Source: Candidatus Epilinea brevis
GTDB lineage: Bacteria > Chloroflexota > Anaerolineae > Epilineales > Epilineaceae
Direction: 5' to 3'
Length of the DNA stretch: 64,000 bases
Assembly: GCA_016710785.1 (NCBI GenBank)
Contig: JADJUE010000007.1
Span: 68,328 to 132,327 of the forward strand
The position numbers and the translations under genes are program-made. This document shows, piece by piece, positions 8,806 to 16,758 of this stretch. The notes beneath the pieces are model-generated. The model saw only the letters and a program-made list of their open reading frames with translations, was not told where the DNA came from and did no database searches. The first letter of the stretch is position 1; each line of letters starts with the position of its first letter.

Positions 8806-9686
8806 ACAGGGGTGTCCTGCTCATGCTTCTGGCCGGGGGCCTGGGTCTGGCCTACCTCGTCTACGACTGGATGCAATACCGGATGCGGCGCCGCCGCTCC
8901 CGGGAGGTCCAGGAGACGGGGATGGCGGCCAAGGTCAGCTACGACTGGAAGGTCTACATGATGATCGCCATGGCGCTGCTCCTGGCCTTCCTCTATGGCC
9001 GGAACATCACGCGCTTTGTGGGTGATCCTGTCGACAATGTCACCAAGAACACCCACGCCTACATCGTGGCCGTCTATGTGATCGTCGTCGGTGTCTGGTG
9101 GGCCATCCGCCAGGCGCGTAAGGAGGCTCGGTCGCAGCGGGCGCTGATCGGCGACCAGGTCACCGAGTTGGTCGCCGCCTTCAAGAGCGTGTTCCGTATC
9201 CGGCCCACGGTCTTCAGCGCCTTGGAAGAGGCGAACAAGAAGATCCCCGCGCCCACCGGCGCGGCCGTCGCGCACGCGGTGACCACGTTCTACGTGACCT
9301 CGCTGCCGCGGCGGGCGCTGGACGAGCTCCGGGAGCGGATCAAGGATCCGTACATGGAGCAGTTCATCTACATCCTGGAGCGGGGCGAGGATTCCAAGCA
9401 CGACGATATCATGGGTGCGCTGGAGGGCCTCCTGCACCGTATCAAGCGCGCCAAGGAGATCCGCGACCAGTCCGAGGTCAGCATGACCGTGATCAACGGA
9501 CAGACGCGGATCATCCAGATCATCTCCCTGCTCATCGTCCTCGTGGTGGGTACGGTGCCGCTGCTGCGCATCGCCTACGAAGGCCTTGCCGGCCAGTTTG
9601 TCTTCGTCATGTTCGCCTCGCTGGGCGTGGCTACCAGTTGGTACATCGACAGCCAGGCGTCCAAGCTGAAGGAAAAGGTGCTCTGA
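8802..9686 (+). CDS. tadB: Tad pilus inner membrane platform protein TadB
   Basis: 294 aa. GTG at 8802 is preferred: AAGGAGG ends 6 nt before it, and a TTG at 8796 touches the Shine-Dalgarno. The layout is that of TadB: membrane helices near residues 5-20, 50-65 and 85-105, a cytoplasmic T2SSF/GspF domain (about residues 115-215, with VFSALEEANKKIPAPTG), and two C-terminal helices (IISLLIVLVVGTVPLL, FVFVMFASLGVATSWY). It forms the polytopic platform with TadC, driven by CpaF. The stop overlaps the next ATG by one base (TGATG). Confidence 0.88.
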   Translation: MNRGVLLMLLAGGLGLAYLVYDWMQYRMRRRRSREVQETGMAAKVSYDWKVYMMIAMALLLAFLYGRNITRFVGDPVDNVTKNTHAYIVAVYVIVVGVWWAIRQARKEARSQRALIGDQVTELVAAFKSVFRIRPTVFSALEEANKKIPAPTGAAVAHAVTTFYVTSLPRRALDELRERIKDPYMEQFIYILERGEDSKHDDIMGALEGLLHRIKRAKEIRDQSEVSMTVINGQTRIIQIISLLIVLVVGTVPLLRIAYEGLAGQFVFVMFASLGVATSWYIDSQASKLKEKVL

Positions 9687-10345
9687 TGGATCCACTGCGA
9701 CTGCTCGCGTTGCTGGGGCTGATGGTGTTGGTGGTCGTCCTGATCATCATGATCTTTGGACCGGCGCTGTGGAGCCGCGTATGGCTCTTTCAGCGCCGCC
9801 GGAGGCTGGCGGCGATCCAGCGCTACAGCCCTCGCGTCTGGTGGCGCCGGGCGCGCAAGAAGCCGGCCTTCGAGGTGGATCTGCCCACCGTCCGTGACTT
9901 CGTTCTCACGTTGCAGTTGTCGCTCTCGCTGGCCGAGACCCTCGCCGGGGCCTTGACCCAGGCGGCCAAGCAGTTCGGCAAGCGCGGAGCCTTCGGTCAG
10001 CGCCTGGTCACCCGCGTTCGCAGCCAGCTGCAGGTCGAGCCGGAGGCCGTCATCCGCGCCCTGGCCGAAGACTTTCAGTCGGAGCACCTGACCGAGTTGG
10101 CCGAGCGTCTGGACATGGCCCACGAAGGCGGCCTGAGCTACTCCGAAGCCGTCAACCTCACCTTGGACGATGTCGAGGAAGAGATCCGGATCAACGTCGA
10201 GAAGGAGATCGAGCGCGCGCCGGTGGTGCTCACGATCCCCATGATCATCGGCGTGTTCTTCGCATCGCTGGCCCTCCTGGGTTTCCCGCTCATCATGACC
10301 ATGTTCGGCCAGGTGGCGGCCGTGGGTACATCGGGCGGCGGCTGA
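9686..10345 (+). CDS. tadC: Tad pilus inner membrane platform protein TadC
   Basis: 219 aa. ATG at 9686 shares a base with the tadB stop, and AAGGAAAAGG lies upstream within tadB. One N-terminal membrane helix (LLALLGLMVLVVVLIIMIF), a T2SSF-type helical domain (FVLTLQLSLSLAETLAGALTQ), and a C-terminal membrane helix (VVLTIPMIIGVFFASLALLG). It pairs with TadB as the pilus platform. Shorter than many TadC proteins (about 280-300 aa), because only one helix precedes the cytoplasmic domain. Confidence 0.85.
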   Translation: MDPLRLLALLGLMVLVVVLIIMIFGPALWSRVWLFQRRRRLAAIQRYSPRVWWRRARKKPAFEVDLPTVRDFVLTLQLSLSLAETLAGALTQAAKQFGKRGAFGQRLVTRVRSQLQVEPEAVIRALAEDFQSEHLTELAERLDMAHEGGLSYSEAVNLTLDDVEEEIRINVEKEIERAPVVLTIPMIIGVFFASLALLGFPLIMTMFGQVAAVGTSGGG

Positions 10346-10384
10346 CCCAGGAGCGCGAACGCCGGATGGGTATCTCGCGGCATC

Positions 10385-10413
10385 TTGCGTTCCCGGGCGA
10401 ACTGTGGTAGTAT
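10385..10413 (+). promoter_or_regulatory. Sigma70-type promoter of the first Flp pilin gene
   Basis: TTGCGT (10385-10390), 17-bp spacer, TAGTAT (10408-10413) in the 108-bp gap between tadC and the pilin gene. It places a start near 10420 and a 5' leader of about 34 nt ending in GGAGG. A private promoter together with the downstream terminator would let the major pilin be made in excess over the assembly proteins. Confidence 0.6.
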
Positions 10414-10453
10414 AAGTCCCTCTTATCCGCACTTACCTTACGGAGGTTCTACC

Positions 10454-10690
10454 ATGTCCATGCTGAATCGTTTCTGGAATGACGAGACGGGTCCTGAGCT
10501 TGTGGAGTGGGCCGTGGTCACCATCATCCTCTTGGTGGCGGCTGTCGTGCTCTACATCGCCGTCGGCAAGATCCTGGGTGGCGTGATCTGTGGCGTCTAC
10601 TGCTGGCTGAAGCAGGCCAGCTCGTCCAGCGGTCACGAATCCGCGACGAAGTCCAGCTGCGATAACAAGACCAAGGAAGAGTGCAACTAG
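10454..10690 (+). CDS. flp: Flp-type major pilin with Cys-containing tail
   Basis: 78 aa. ATG with GGAGG 7 nt upstream. Class IVb prepilin: short charged leader ending in Gly, then PELVEW, so Glu is at mature +5 and Trp replaces the usual Tyr at +6, followed by the hydrophobic stem VVTIILLVAAVVLYIAVG. The mature part carries an extra hydrophilic tail with four cysteines (ICGVYC, SSCD, EECN), unlike the usual 50-60 aa Flp. It has its own promoter and a strong terminator, so it is probably the major pilin. Confidence 0.85.
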   Translation: MSMLNRFWNDETGPELVEWAVVTIILLVAAVVLYIAVGKILGGVICGVYCWLKQASSSSGHESATKSSCDNKTKEECN

Positions 10691-10737
10691 CACTGAGCTT
10701 TTCCGGGCGGCGCAAGCCGCCTGACACGCTCGATCGC

Positions 10738-10776
10738 GGGCGGGGCTGGCATGTCCAGCCCCGCCCGTTTCTTGTT
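10738..10776 (+). terminator. Rho-independent terminator after first Flp pilin
   Basis: A 12-bp perfect GC-rich stem (10738-10749 with 10755-10766), 5-nt loop, then GTTTCTTGTT. A smaller hairpin GGCGGC-GCAA-GCCGCC (10706-10721) lies between it and the pilin stop. Confidence 0.85.
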
Positions 10777-10910
10777 ATCCCGCCCCTTTGCTGAGATGCT
10801 TCGCCTGCCCACCCTGGTTGCCGGTGAAACCTGAGGGGCCGTGGCACGCATCTTGCTAGCTAACGGTATCCGGCCACGCTTCGGTCGGATTGTTCATCGG
10901 GAGGTTTGCT

Positions 10911-11108
10911 ATGACCAAGTCAATCCAGCGCTTCTGGCAGGACGAGAACGGCGCCGAGATGGTGGAATGGGCCATCGTCACCGTCGTTCTGCTGGTGGCC
11001 ACCACGCCGGTCTTGTTGCTGCTCAGGGACCAGATCATCGAGGCCACTCGGGGGATCCTGATGAATCTCCAGGAAGACCCGAAGGACGAGTGGGCTCCGG
11101 TGCCATGA
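10911..11108 (+). CDS. flp: Second Flp-type pilin
   Basis: 65 aa. ATG at 10911 has GGGAGG 6 nt upstream. Leader ENG followed by AEMVEWAIVTVVLLVATTPVLLLL: Gly cleavage site, Glu +5, Trp +6, hydrophobic stem. Closely related in its N-terminal half to the first pilin but without the Cys tail. The stop overlaps the prepilin peptidase ATG (ATGA), so expression is tied to the processing enzyme; likely a minor pilin. Confidence 0.85.
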   Translation: MTKSIQRFWQDENGAEMVEWAIVTVVLLVATTPVLLLLRDQIIEATRGILMNLQEDPKDEWAPVP

Positions 11109-11725
11109 CCGCTCTGGCTTCGTCGCTCGCCTGGACATTGGCAGTCACGCCACCGGACGGTTCACCGTCCTGGCGCTGGGCGGAACTGCTGGTCAAGGCA
11201 GCCCTCACCTTGTGGATGGTCTACATCTCCTATGGCGACCATATGCGCGGGCGCATCCCCAACCGCATGACGGCCCCGGTGTTCTTGGGGGTCGGGCTCT
11301 ATCGCCTGGTAGAGGGCGTTCTGCATCTGGGCGACAAGGGCTGGCTGCAGGTCGTCGGCCTGCTGGTGGCCTGGTCGATCCTCTTCGGGATGTGGATGCT
11401 GCACTTCATGGGTGGCGGCGACGCCAAGTTCCTCATGGCTGTCTTTGCCCTGTTCCCGTCGATCGAATTCCTGGCCGTGCTGGCCTTCGGGCTGCTCATC
11501 ATCATGATCCTGGTCCTGGCCGTGGAGGCCCTCCGTCAGCGCCCCTCGCTGGGGAAGGTCATCGAGGGATGGCGGGCTCGCTTGCTGACGGGGCAGTTCC
11601 TGCCCACAGAGGCTGAGCTGCAGACCCGTGGCCGCCGTTACGCATGGACCTTCGCCATCCCCGCCCTGATCTTCACGTGGATCTACTGGGAATGGCCCGC
11701 GGTGCCGTCCTGGTGGCCGCTGTGA
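11105..11725 (+). CDS. Prepilin peptidase, A24 family (CpaA/TadV)
   Basis: 206 aa, start ATG overlapping the pilin stop. Polytopic membrane aspartyl protease: the first catalytic Asp is probably in YISYGDHMRGRIPN and the second in the GxGD-type motif MGGGDAKFLMA. About six hydrophobic segments. It removes leaders of the two Flp pilins and the TadE-like pseudopilins encoded around it. No N-methylation domain, as usual for Tad peptidases. Confidence 0.88.
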   Translation: MTALASSLAWTLAVTPPDGSPSWRWAELLVKAALTLWMVYISYGDHMRGRIPNRMTAPVFLGVGLYRLVEGVLHLGDKGWLQVVGLLVAWSILFGMWMLHFMGGGDAKFLMAVFALFPSIEFLAVLAFGLLIIMILVLAVEALRQRPSLGKVIEGWRARLLTGQFLPTEAELQTRGRRYAWTFAIPALIFTWIYWEWPAVPSWWPL

Positions 11726-11785
11726 TCGGGCTTCCGGGCGGACTTGTCCGCTCCCTTGTACGCCTTGCGAACAGGTGGTGAATCT

Positions 11786-12316
11786 ATGAAGCATCATCCG
11801 AACCTATCTTTCCATCCATCCGGCCTCTGGTCGGCCCTGCGCGCCCTGGCGGCGCGCTTCACGGCCGATCGCAGCGGGGCCACCGCGGTGCAGGCCCTGC
11901 TCTTGACGCCCATCATCATCGTGGCCTTCTGGGGCGGCTTCTCGGTGTGGAAGGTGATCAAGATCCGCGACAGCCTGCATCACGGCACCTACCAGGCCGC
12001 ACGCTTCCTGTCGTTCTACGGGCCGGAGGACCCCAACGAGGACCTCTGGACCGACATCGCCGAGAAGATCGTGATCCAGGAGCTGCTCAACAACCCCTTC
12101 ACGCCTAAAGAGGGGGGCAACATCTCGGTGGTGGACCTGACAGTCACGGTGGACCTGCTCAAGGACACACGTGAGTGCAAGGACCCGCTCACCGTGACCA
12201 GCAAGTACACGGTGCGGATGCTGCCGGTGGGCTCGCCGCAGGAGGGCGGCTACCTGGCCAACTTCGACGCCATCACCCTTGAGGATGTGCGCAATGGGGA
12301 GGTCCTATGTCAATGA
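11786..12316 (+). CDS. TadE-like pseudopilin 1
   Basis: 176 aa. ATG with AGGTGG 7 nt upstream. After a basic N-terminus comes a prepilin-like site DRSG-ATAVQALLLTPIIIVAFWG, typical of TadE/TadG-like proteins, with Gln where pilins have Glu +5. The exported remainder (about 120 aa) has no recognised fold. First of three related genes; probably cleaved by the adjacent peptidase and incorporated at the pilus base or tip. Confidence 0.75.
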   Translation: MKHHPNLSFHPSGLWSALRALAARFTADRSGATAVQALLLTPIIIVAFWGGFSVWKVIKIRDSLHHGTYQAARFLSFYGPEDPNEDLWTDIAEKIVIQELLNNPFTPKEGGNISVVDLTVTVDLLKDTRECKDPLTVTSKYTVRMLPVGSPQEGGYLANFDAITLEDVRNGEVLCQ

Positions 12317-13041
12317 CAGAATGCCGCACCACCCTGGTGCGAAGCCGACGCCATCTGCGGCGTTGGTGGCGGGACCGGCGCGGTGCCGCCCTGGTGCAGT
12401 TCATGGTGGTCCTGCCGGCCATGATCTTCCTGATCCTGAGCCTGGTCAGCCTCTTCGGCGTCATGGCCGTTCGTGATACGCTCTGCGAGGCCACGCATCA
12501 GGCGGGGCGCTACCTGCAGGTCGAAGGGCCGCAGTTCCCCACCGACGACCCGGCGTTCCAGTACCCCGTCGGTTGGGAGCGGATCGCCTGGCAGATCATC
12601 GACCAAGAGCTGGCCAGCCGCACGCTGACCAACCTGCGCCTGCAGACGGGTACGGACGAGGTGGATATCTGGCCTGACGATCCGCGGCGCTCGCCCTTGG
12701 ATACCATCGAGCTGCAGACCGACCCGCAGATCGTCAACGACGCGCTCTTCTACGTCAAGGCCACCAAGGTCATCACCATTCCCTACGGCGGCTGGTTGAA
12801 GCTGCCCAATCCGGACGCGCCGGACATGGAACTGCCGGCGGGGCAGATGCGGCTCTCCTGCCGCACGGGCGCTTTCTACGAGGGTCCGCCGATCGAGCCC
12901 ACCCGCCAGTCCCGCGGCCCCAAGGTGCCCAACTCCTGCCGGCCGCCGATCCGGCGCTGCGCTCCCTGCCCCGGTTGCACGCAGACGCCGGTGCCCGGAG
13001 ACGGCACGCCGACCGTTGAATGCCCGACATGCCGAAACTAG
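12307..13041 (+). CDS. TadE-like pseudopilin 2 with Cys-rich tail
   Basis: 244 aa. GGGGAGG lies 4 nt before the ATG at 12307; a second in-frame ATG at 12313 would give an ATGA overlap with the previous stop. Site RRG-AALVQFMVVLPAMIFLILSLVSL matches TadE. The C-terminus is rich in Cys and Pro (SCRPP, RRCAPCPGC, ECPTC), suggesting disulfides or metal binding outside the membrane. Confidence 0.72.
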   Translation: MSMTECRTTLVRSRRHLRRWWRDRRGAALVQFMVVLPAMIFLILSLVSLFGVMAVRDTLCEATHQAGRYLQVEGPQFPTDDPAFQYPVGWERIAWQIIDQELASRTLTNLRLQTGTDEVDIWPDDPRRSPLDTIELQTDPQIVNDALFYVKATKVITIPYGGWLKLPNPDAPDMELPAGQMRLSCRTGAFYEGPPIEPTRQSRGPKVPNSCRPPIRRCAPCPGCTQTPVPGDGTPTVECPTCRN

Positions 13042-13063
13042 GCGGCGAAAGCGAGGCCACGTC

Positions 13064-13978
13064 ATGATCAGATCTCACACCAAGCACCGGTTGCTTCGGC
13101 TGCTGATGCGAATAAGGCGCTGGCAGGCTGATGAACGCGGCACGTCCACGGTCACTACCGCCGTGACCCTTCCGCTCCTGTTGGTGATCCTATTCGGTAC
13201 TTTCCATCTCTTTCGAGTGATGACCTTCAAGTGGGCCCTGGACCGTGGGGTATCGGAGGCCGCGCGTTACCTGGGTGAAGAGGCATCTTTCTGGGAGGAT
13301 CGTCTGGAAGGCGGCCAGCCGCTCAGCATCGGACTGGATCCCAACAAGATCGAAGGCATCCCGCCGGCCAACTTCTACGACATCGAGGCCAAGCGCATCA
13401 TCTTCAGCCGGCTCATGAACGTGGTCAATGTGGCCGACGATTTTGAGCGGGTCTATGTCTACGACGTCCTGACCCGCACCCTGCAGGTCACGGTGACGGA
13501 GCCCGTGTTGTCCTACTTCAACGATACCTCAGCAGTGGGGGCGACGCAGCCCATTACCCAAGGTGCCACTCTGGACGAAGTCTGCCTGCGCCCGGGCGGT
13601 CGTGGCTACGACCGGAAGTACCAGGACTCCCAACAGTGGCGGCATTGGGAGAACATCCGCTTCCGGGTCTTCGCTACGGTGGACATGCCGGTGGTCTGGG
13701 TGCCCTTCCTGCCCTACACCACCACCACGAGGGTCAAGATGCACTTCTCCAACCGCTCGGTGGGCTATGTGGAATGCGCCCGTTTCCGTGGTGAGCGTGA
13801 GAAGGCGGGCGAGGCCGGTTCTGGTTCCGACAAGACCTACCTCTATGGCCGCGAGGGACCGGCGCTGAACTACCGCGTCCTGGCCACGCCCTACTTCCCC
13901 ACGGTGACGCCGGCGCCGACGAACACGCCGCTGCCTACCTTCACCCCGCCACCGCCGACGGTGACGGCGACGCCCTGA
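13064..13978 (+). CDS. TadE-like pseudopilin 3 with Thr/Pro-rich tail
   Basis: 304 aa. ATG at 13064 with GAGG 8 nt upstream. Site ERG-TSTVTTAVTLPLLLVILFGTF. The exported domain ends in a Pro/Thr stretch (TVTPAPTNTPLPTFTPPPP) like the stalks of other exported proteins in this window. Last gene of the Tad locus; a strong hairpin follows it. Confidence 0.72.
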   Translation: MIRSHTKHRLLRLLMRIRRWQADERGTSTVTTAVTLPLLLVILFGTFHLFRVMTFKWALDRGVSEAARYLGEEASFWEDRLEGGQPLSIGLDPNKIEGIPPANFYDIEAKRIIFSRLMNVVNVADDFERVYVYDVLTRTLQVTVTEPVLSYFNDTSAVGATQPITQGATLDEVCLRPGGRGYDRKYQDSQQWRHWENIRFRVFATVDMPVVWVPFLPYTTTTRVKMHFSNRSVGYVECARFRGEREKAGEAGSGSDKTYLYGREGPALNYRVLATPYFPTVTPAPTNTPLPTFTPPPPTVTATP

Positions 13979-13985
13979 ACCGATC

Positions 13986-14012
13986 GGCCGCACGGCGCAA
14001 AGCCGTGCGGCC
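13986..14012 (+). terminator. Strong hairpin ending the Tad operon
   Basis: Perfect 11-bp GC-rich stem (13986-13996 with 14002-14012) and GCAAA loop just after the last TadE-like gene. No T-run follows, so it may be a 3' stabilising structure or an atypical terminator. Confidence 0.5.
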
Positions 14013-14035
14013 GTCAGCGAACTTCATCGCCGCAA

Positions 14036-14089
14036 GCGCAGGACCGGCGTAGGGGCACGGCATGCCGTGCCCCTGCGCCGGTCCTGCGC
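14036..14089. repeat. 54-bp near-perfect palindrome
   Basis: Arms of 27 bp meet without a loop; the only non-complementary position is T14050 against G14075, a pair that can wobble in RNA. The inner 24 bp (14051-14074) are a perfect palindrome. It lies between the Tad locus and the PhzF gene, ending 27 bp before its GTG. It could be a REP-like dispersed repeat or a very stable RNA hairpin. Confidence 0.8.
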
Positions 14090-14116
14090 CCCACCGTAGT
14101 TCGGGAGACCGCATCC

Positions 14117-15055
14117 GTGCGCAAGGTTCGCTTCATCCAAGCCGACGTCTTCAGCGACAGCCCCTTCGGCGGCAACCCGGTGGTGGTCGTCCCGGAAGCA
14201 GAGGGCATGACCAGCGAGGAGATGCAGGCCTTGGCGCGCGGCATGAGCTTCGCCGAGACGGCCTTCATCACCGCCCCCACCGTGGACGGCGCGGCCTTTG
14301 CCGTCCGCTGCTTCTCGCCCACCACGGAATTGGCCTACAGCGGACACCAACTGCTCGGCGCCAGCTTCGTGATGGTGACCGAAGGCCGCGTGGATCTGAA
14401 GGAGGGCCGGGCTGAGCTGCCGGTGCAGGTTGGCAAGGGGCTCTGCCATGTGGAGGTCAACCGCGATGCCGCCCGTGACATCACGCGCGTCACGGCGACC
14501 GAGCGGCCGGCGAGCTTCCTGGGGGTCGTGGAGGACCGCGAGGCGGTGGCGGCCGCGCTCAGCGTGGATCCGGCCGCCATCCAGGTGGATGCCTGGCCCG
14601 TGGAGCAGGTGCGCATGGACCTGACCTGCCTCATCGTGCCGGTGCGTGATCTGCCGACGATGCGCCTCCTCCTGCCGGCCAAGGGGGCTCTGGATGCGCT
14701 CCTCAACAGCTATGGCGCCGCTCTGGCCCTGGCCTTCTGCCGCGACACCCTCTCGCCCATGAACGACGTTCATGTGCGGGTCTTCGCCCTGCCCCTGGGC
14801 ATCGACGAAGACCCCGCGACCGGCAGCGCCAACGCGGCCCTGGCGGCCTACCTGCACCGTCATGGCGCCTTGACGATGGACGCCGCCCTCGGTCGACGGT
14901 CGGCCGGCGGTCTCATCCTGCTGCGCAGCGAGCAGGGCTCAGAGATGGGACGGCCGTCGGTGATCGAGCTGGAGCTCGACCCCGGCTCCCAGCCGCCCCT
15001 GGTGCGGGTCGGTGGCCGGGTGCAGCGCAGCGTCGAGGGCTCGGTCTACTACTGA
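14117..15055 (+). CDS. PhzF family isomerase/epimerase
   Basis: 312 aa, the usual length. GTG start with GGGAG 9 nt upstream. Two-lobed PhzF/DapF-like fold: N-terminal QADVFSDSPFGGNPVVVV, catalytic Glu region MSFAETAFI, and second lobe motif IDEDPATGSANAALAAYL. Members catalyse proton-transfer isomerisations of small molecules without a cofactor; the substrate cannot be told from sequence. A single gene, probably separate from the downstream hutI. Confidence 0.88.
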   Translation: MRKVRFIQADVFSDSPFGGNPVVVVPEAEGMTSEEMQALARGMSFAETAFITAPTVDGAAFAVRCFSPTTELAYSGHQLLGASFVMVTEGRVDLKEGRAELPVQVGKGLCHVEVNRDAARDITRVTATERPASFLGVVEDREAVAAALSVDPAAIQVDAWPVEQVRMDLTCLIVPVRDLPTMRLLLPAKGALDALLNSYGAALALAFCRDTLSPMNDVHVRVFALPLGIDEDPATGSANAALAAYLHRHGALTMDAALGRRSAGGLILLRSEQGSEMGRPSVIELELDPGSQPPLVRVGGRVQRSVEGSVYY

Positions 15056-15195
15056 GTCGCTGCTATGAAAATGCGTCGCGCTCCAGCCGCAGTTTCATGC
15101 TCTGGCGGGTGTGTTTGCCGCACATGCGCGACTATGGCGCAAGCCGTGGCGGCCGACCTCGCTGAAATGGCGGACCGCCCGCGATGGAGGACAGC

Positions 15196-16500
15196 ATGGC
15201 CACACCTTCCCGCCGCATCCTGATCGATCATGCGCGGCTGGTCACCGTCGCCGGCGGCGACGGGCCGCTTGCCGGCCCGCGCCAGGGCCGTGTGGGCCTG
15301 GTCGTCGACGGTGCGCTGGCCGTGGAGGCGGGGCGCATCCTGGCCGCCGGACCGCGCGAGGACGTGCTGCGACAGGTGACGTCCGCCTGGGGCGCAGCGG
15401 CGGAGCGGGAGCAGATCGACGCCGACGGGCGGGTGGTCATGCCCGGTCTGGTCGACGCCCACAGCCATCCCGTCTGGGCCGGAAGCCGCGTGGCAGAGCT
15501 GGAGCTGCGCATCCGCGGCGCCGGCTACGTGGAGATCATGGAAGCCGGCGGCGGCATCGCCAGCACCGTGCGGGCCACGCGCGACGCCACCGACGAGGCC
15601 CTCCTGGCCGACCTTCTCACGCGCTTGGACCAGCTGATGGACCACGGCGTGACCACGCTGGAGGCCAAGAGCGGCTACGGGCTGTCCACCGCTGAGGAGC
15701 TGCGGCACCTGCGCGTGCTGGCCCAGGCCGCGGCGCGCCATCCCATGCGCATCGTCCCCACCTTCCTCGGAGCGCATGCCGTGCCCGATGAGTTCCGCGG
15801 GCGGGACGAGGCCTACGTGGACCTGGTGGTGGAGGAGATGCTGCCGGCGGTGGCCGCCGCATTTCCCGGTGCTTTCTGCGATGCCTTCTGTGACCTGGGC
15901 GCCTTCAGCCTGGCGCAGACCGAGCGCGTGCTGAACGCGGCGCGTGCCTTGGGTCTGCCGCTCAAGGTGCATGCCGACGAATTCGGGCATCTGGGCTGCG
16001 CCGAGCTGGCTGCGCGGCTGGGCGCCGTCAGCGCCGACCATTGCATCGTCACCAGCCCCGCGGACATGGATGCCATGGCGCGGTCAGGGACCGTGGCCGT
16101 GCTGCTGCCGGGAACCACTTTGGGGCTGGGCTCCCTCCACTTCGCGCCGGCGCGGGAGCTGCTGCTGCACGGTGTGCCGCTGGCCCTGGGCACCGACCTG
16201 AACCCGGGCACCTGCCCCTGCCCTGACCTGCCGCTGATCATGGCCATGGCTGCGCGCTACCTGAAGCTGACGCCCGACGAGGTGTTGGTGGCGGCGACGC
16301 GCAATGCCGCCTACGCCAGCGGCCGTGGTGCCGTGGCCGGCCGGCTGGAAGCGGGCTTCGCGGCCGACCTGCTGCTGCTGGAGGCCCAGGACCATCGCGA
16401 GCTGTGTTACGCCTTCGGCCAGACGCCGCGGATGCAGGTGATGGTCGGCGGCATCTGGACGCGCCAGACCAGGGCTCTGGCAATCGAAGGGGCTCGGTGA
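15196..16500 (+). CDS. hutI: Imidazolonepropionase
   Basis: 434 aa. An ATG at 15184 contains the GGAGG that serves ATG 15196, so the later start is preferred. Amidohydrolase fold: metal site DAHSHPVW, substrate region LEAKSGYGL, HADEFGHLG, and GTDLNPGTCPCPDLPLIM near the C-terminus, all typical of HutI. It hydrolyses 4-imidazolone-5-propanoate to N-formimino-L-glutamate in histidine breakdown, in the cytoplasm. No other hut genes are in the window. Confidence 0.93.
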   Translation: MATPSRRILIDHARLVTVAGGDGPLAGPRQGRVGLVVDGALAVEAGRILAAGPREDVLRQVTSAWGAAAEREQIDADGRVVMPGLVDAHSHPVWAGSRVAELELRIRGAGYVEIMEAGGGIASTVRATRDATDEALLADLLTRLDQLMDHGVTTLEAKSGYGLSTAEELRHLRVLAQAAARHPMRIVPTFLGAHAVPDEFRGRDEAYVDLVVEEMLPAVAAAFPGAFCDAFCDLGAFSLAQTERVLNAARALGLPLKVHADEFGHLGCAELAARLGAVSADHCIVTSPADMDAMARSGTVAVLLPGTTLGLGSLHFAPARELLLHGVPLALGTDLNPGTCPCPDLPLIMAMAARYLKLTPDEVLVAATRNAAYASGRGAVAGRLEAGFAADLLLLEAQDHRELCYAFGQTPRMQVMVGGIWTRQTRALAIEGAR

Positions 16501-16559
16501 CGCCACCTGTAGGCGCCGCGGCCTGGACCCAGGCAGCCGCGAACCCCCTTCCGTGCGGA

Positions 16560-16679
16560 CTATTGGGTGAACAGCACCACGAAGGAACTGATGACCATGC
16601 TGACGGCCACCAGCAGGCCGACGACGATCATGATCTTCTCGTTGCGGGTGCGCTTGCGGGGCTTGGAACCGCGGGCCAT
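16560..16679 (-). CDS. 39-aa single-pass membrane peptide
   Basis: Starts MARGSKPRKRTRNEK, then a hydrophobic helix IMIVVGLLVAVSMVISSF and a short tail VVLFTQ. AGGAGA lies 7 nt before the ATG. The basic N-terminus and one helix imply a positive-inside membrane anchor. It follows the 329-aa membrane protein on the same strand by 80 bp. Not recognised; similar lengths and layouts occur in small accessory membrane subunits, but no function is proposed. Confidence 0.65.
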   Translation of the reverse strand: MARGSKPRKRTRNEKIMIVVGLLVAVSMVISSFVVLFTQ

Positions 16680-16758
16680 GGCTTACTCTCCTGAACAGGC
16701 CGTGGTGGACAAGGGTGCCGACGAGGACAAGACCTCGGCAACCCCCGGATTATAGCCC

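Noticed and set aside
7092..9695. Long open frame antisense to the Tad ATPase and TadB genes (867 codons)
   Set aside because: The plus strand encodes clear Tad proteins; the antisense product is rich in His, Asp and Gly typical of shadow frames in GC-rich DNA.
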